This document shows, one piece after another, positions 63,837 to 64,000 of a stretch of 64,000 nt of DNA (position 1 is its first letter; each line of letters begins with the position of its first letter). The position numbers and the translations under genes were made by a program. A model generated the notes under the pieces. The model made no database searches and was not told the DNA's origin. It worked only from the letters and a program-made list of their open reading frames with translations. The stretch is from Glaciimonas sp. PAMC28666 (GTDB lineage Bacteria; Pseudomonadota; Gammaproteobacteria; Burkholderiales; Burkholderiaceae_D), in the NCBI RefSeq assembly GCF_016917355.1, contig NZ_CP070304.1, forward strand, positions 3,286,001 to 3,350,000. The letters run 5' to 3'.

Positions 63837-64000
63837 TTAATAAACGATATCTGCGCGACGATTTTCAGCGAAGGATGCTTCGTCGCTGCCCAGTGCCTTA
63901 GGTTTTTCTTTGCCCAGTGAAACTGCTTCTACCTGCGCATCCGGAACGCCTAGCAACGCCAATGCTTTACGGACCGCTTCTGCCCGCTTCTGGCCGAGTG
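63837..64000 (-). CDS. pal: Peptidoglycan-associated lipoprotein Pal, 3' end
   Basis: The last 54 codons of an OmpA-like domain (LGQKRAEAVRKALALLG, then FAENRRADIVY and TAA at 63839-63837). Pal anchors the outer membrane to peptidoglycan and works with TolB. The rest of the gene is beyond the window edge. The RRADIVY ending is diagnostic for Pal. Confidence 0.94.
   Translation of the reverse strand, partial: LGQKRAEAVRKALALLGVPDAQVEAVSLGKEKPKALGSDEASFAENRRADIVY

Overview
The window is a compact, single-contig stretch of a betaproteobacterial chromosome, most likely Burkholderiales and plausibly Oxalobacteraceae (Herbaspirillum/Collimonas/Glaciimonas-like). The assignment rests on the gene order scpB-rluB-rimP-nusA-infB-rbfA-truB-typA, the lysine/alanine/proline-rich extension of RluB, the RibB with a degenerate GTP-cyclohydrolase domain, and the style of the proteins; it is inference, since no database search was possible.

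Layout. 1-5.3 kb: the end of pyruvate kinase, a DUF1185-type protein, a glyoxalase-like protein, a three-gene membrane/periplasmic flavin dehydrogenase (Tat-exported small subunit, GMC flavoprotein, cytochrome c) and a ribbon-helix-helix protein. 5.4-18.2 kb: a nearly complete purine-ring catabolic locus. 8-Oxoguanine deaminase makes urate, an NCS2 permease imports it, membrane urate hydroxylase PuuD oxidises it, HiuH and a UraD-AllC fusion process the products, and PuuE opens allantoin. A LysR regulator sits in the middle; a porin and an orphan MIO-type amino-acid ammonia-lyase are embedded. 18.6-31.3 kb: housekeeping information-processing genes. 31.5-35 kb: an aldo/keto reductase followed by an AT-rich accessory patch with an unknown protein, a cupin, a decayed AbrB/Doc toxin-antitoxin module and a decayed tyrosine integrase lying against the 5' end of dusA, a known integration hotspot. 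35-44 kb: dusA, riboflavin genes ribB and ribH, nusB, an aminotransferase, two gentisate/homogentisate-type enzymes and an ABC exporter, with a MITE-like element before nusB.

44.7-55 kb: a stress and envelope island of mostly small single-gene units (DUF883, ferritin-like, two CsbD proteins, BON lipoprotein, universal stress protein, type II NADH dehydrogenase, two glycine-zipper proteins) wrapped around a NarL-type response regulator, a stand-alone receiver and a multi-pass PAS histidine kinase. 55-61 kb: redox genes, namely a diheme and a triheme cytochrome c, a quinone oxidoreductase, and cytochrome b561 with two YceI proteins. 61-64 kb: a two-gene chromate transporter, two separate tRNA-Lys(TTT) genes on the minus strand, cpoB and the end of pal.

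There is no CRISPR array, rRNA, intact insertion sequence or intact prophage. The most unusual items are the hairpin and coupled mini-ORF at the start of uraD-allC, the doubly frameshifted doc and deleted integrase beside dusA, the MITE-like repeat, the orphan ammonia-lyase with an altered selectivity residue, and the stress island with its own two-component system.
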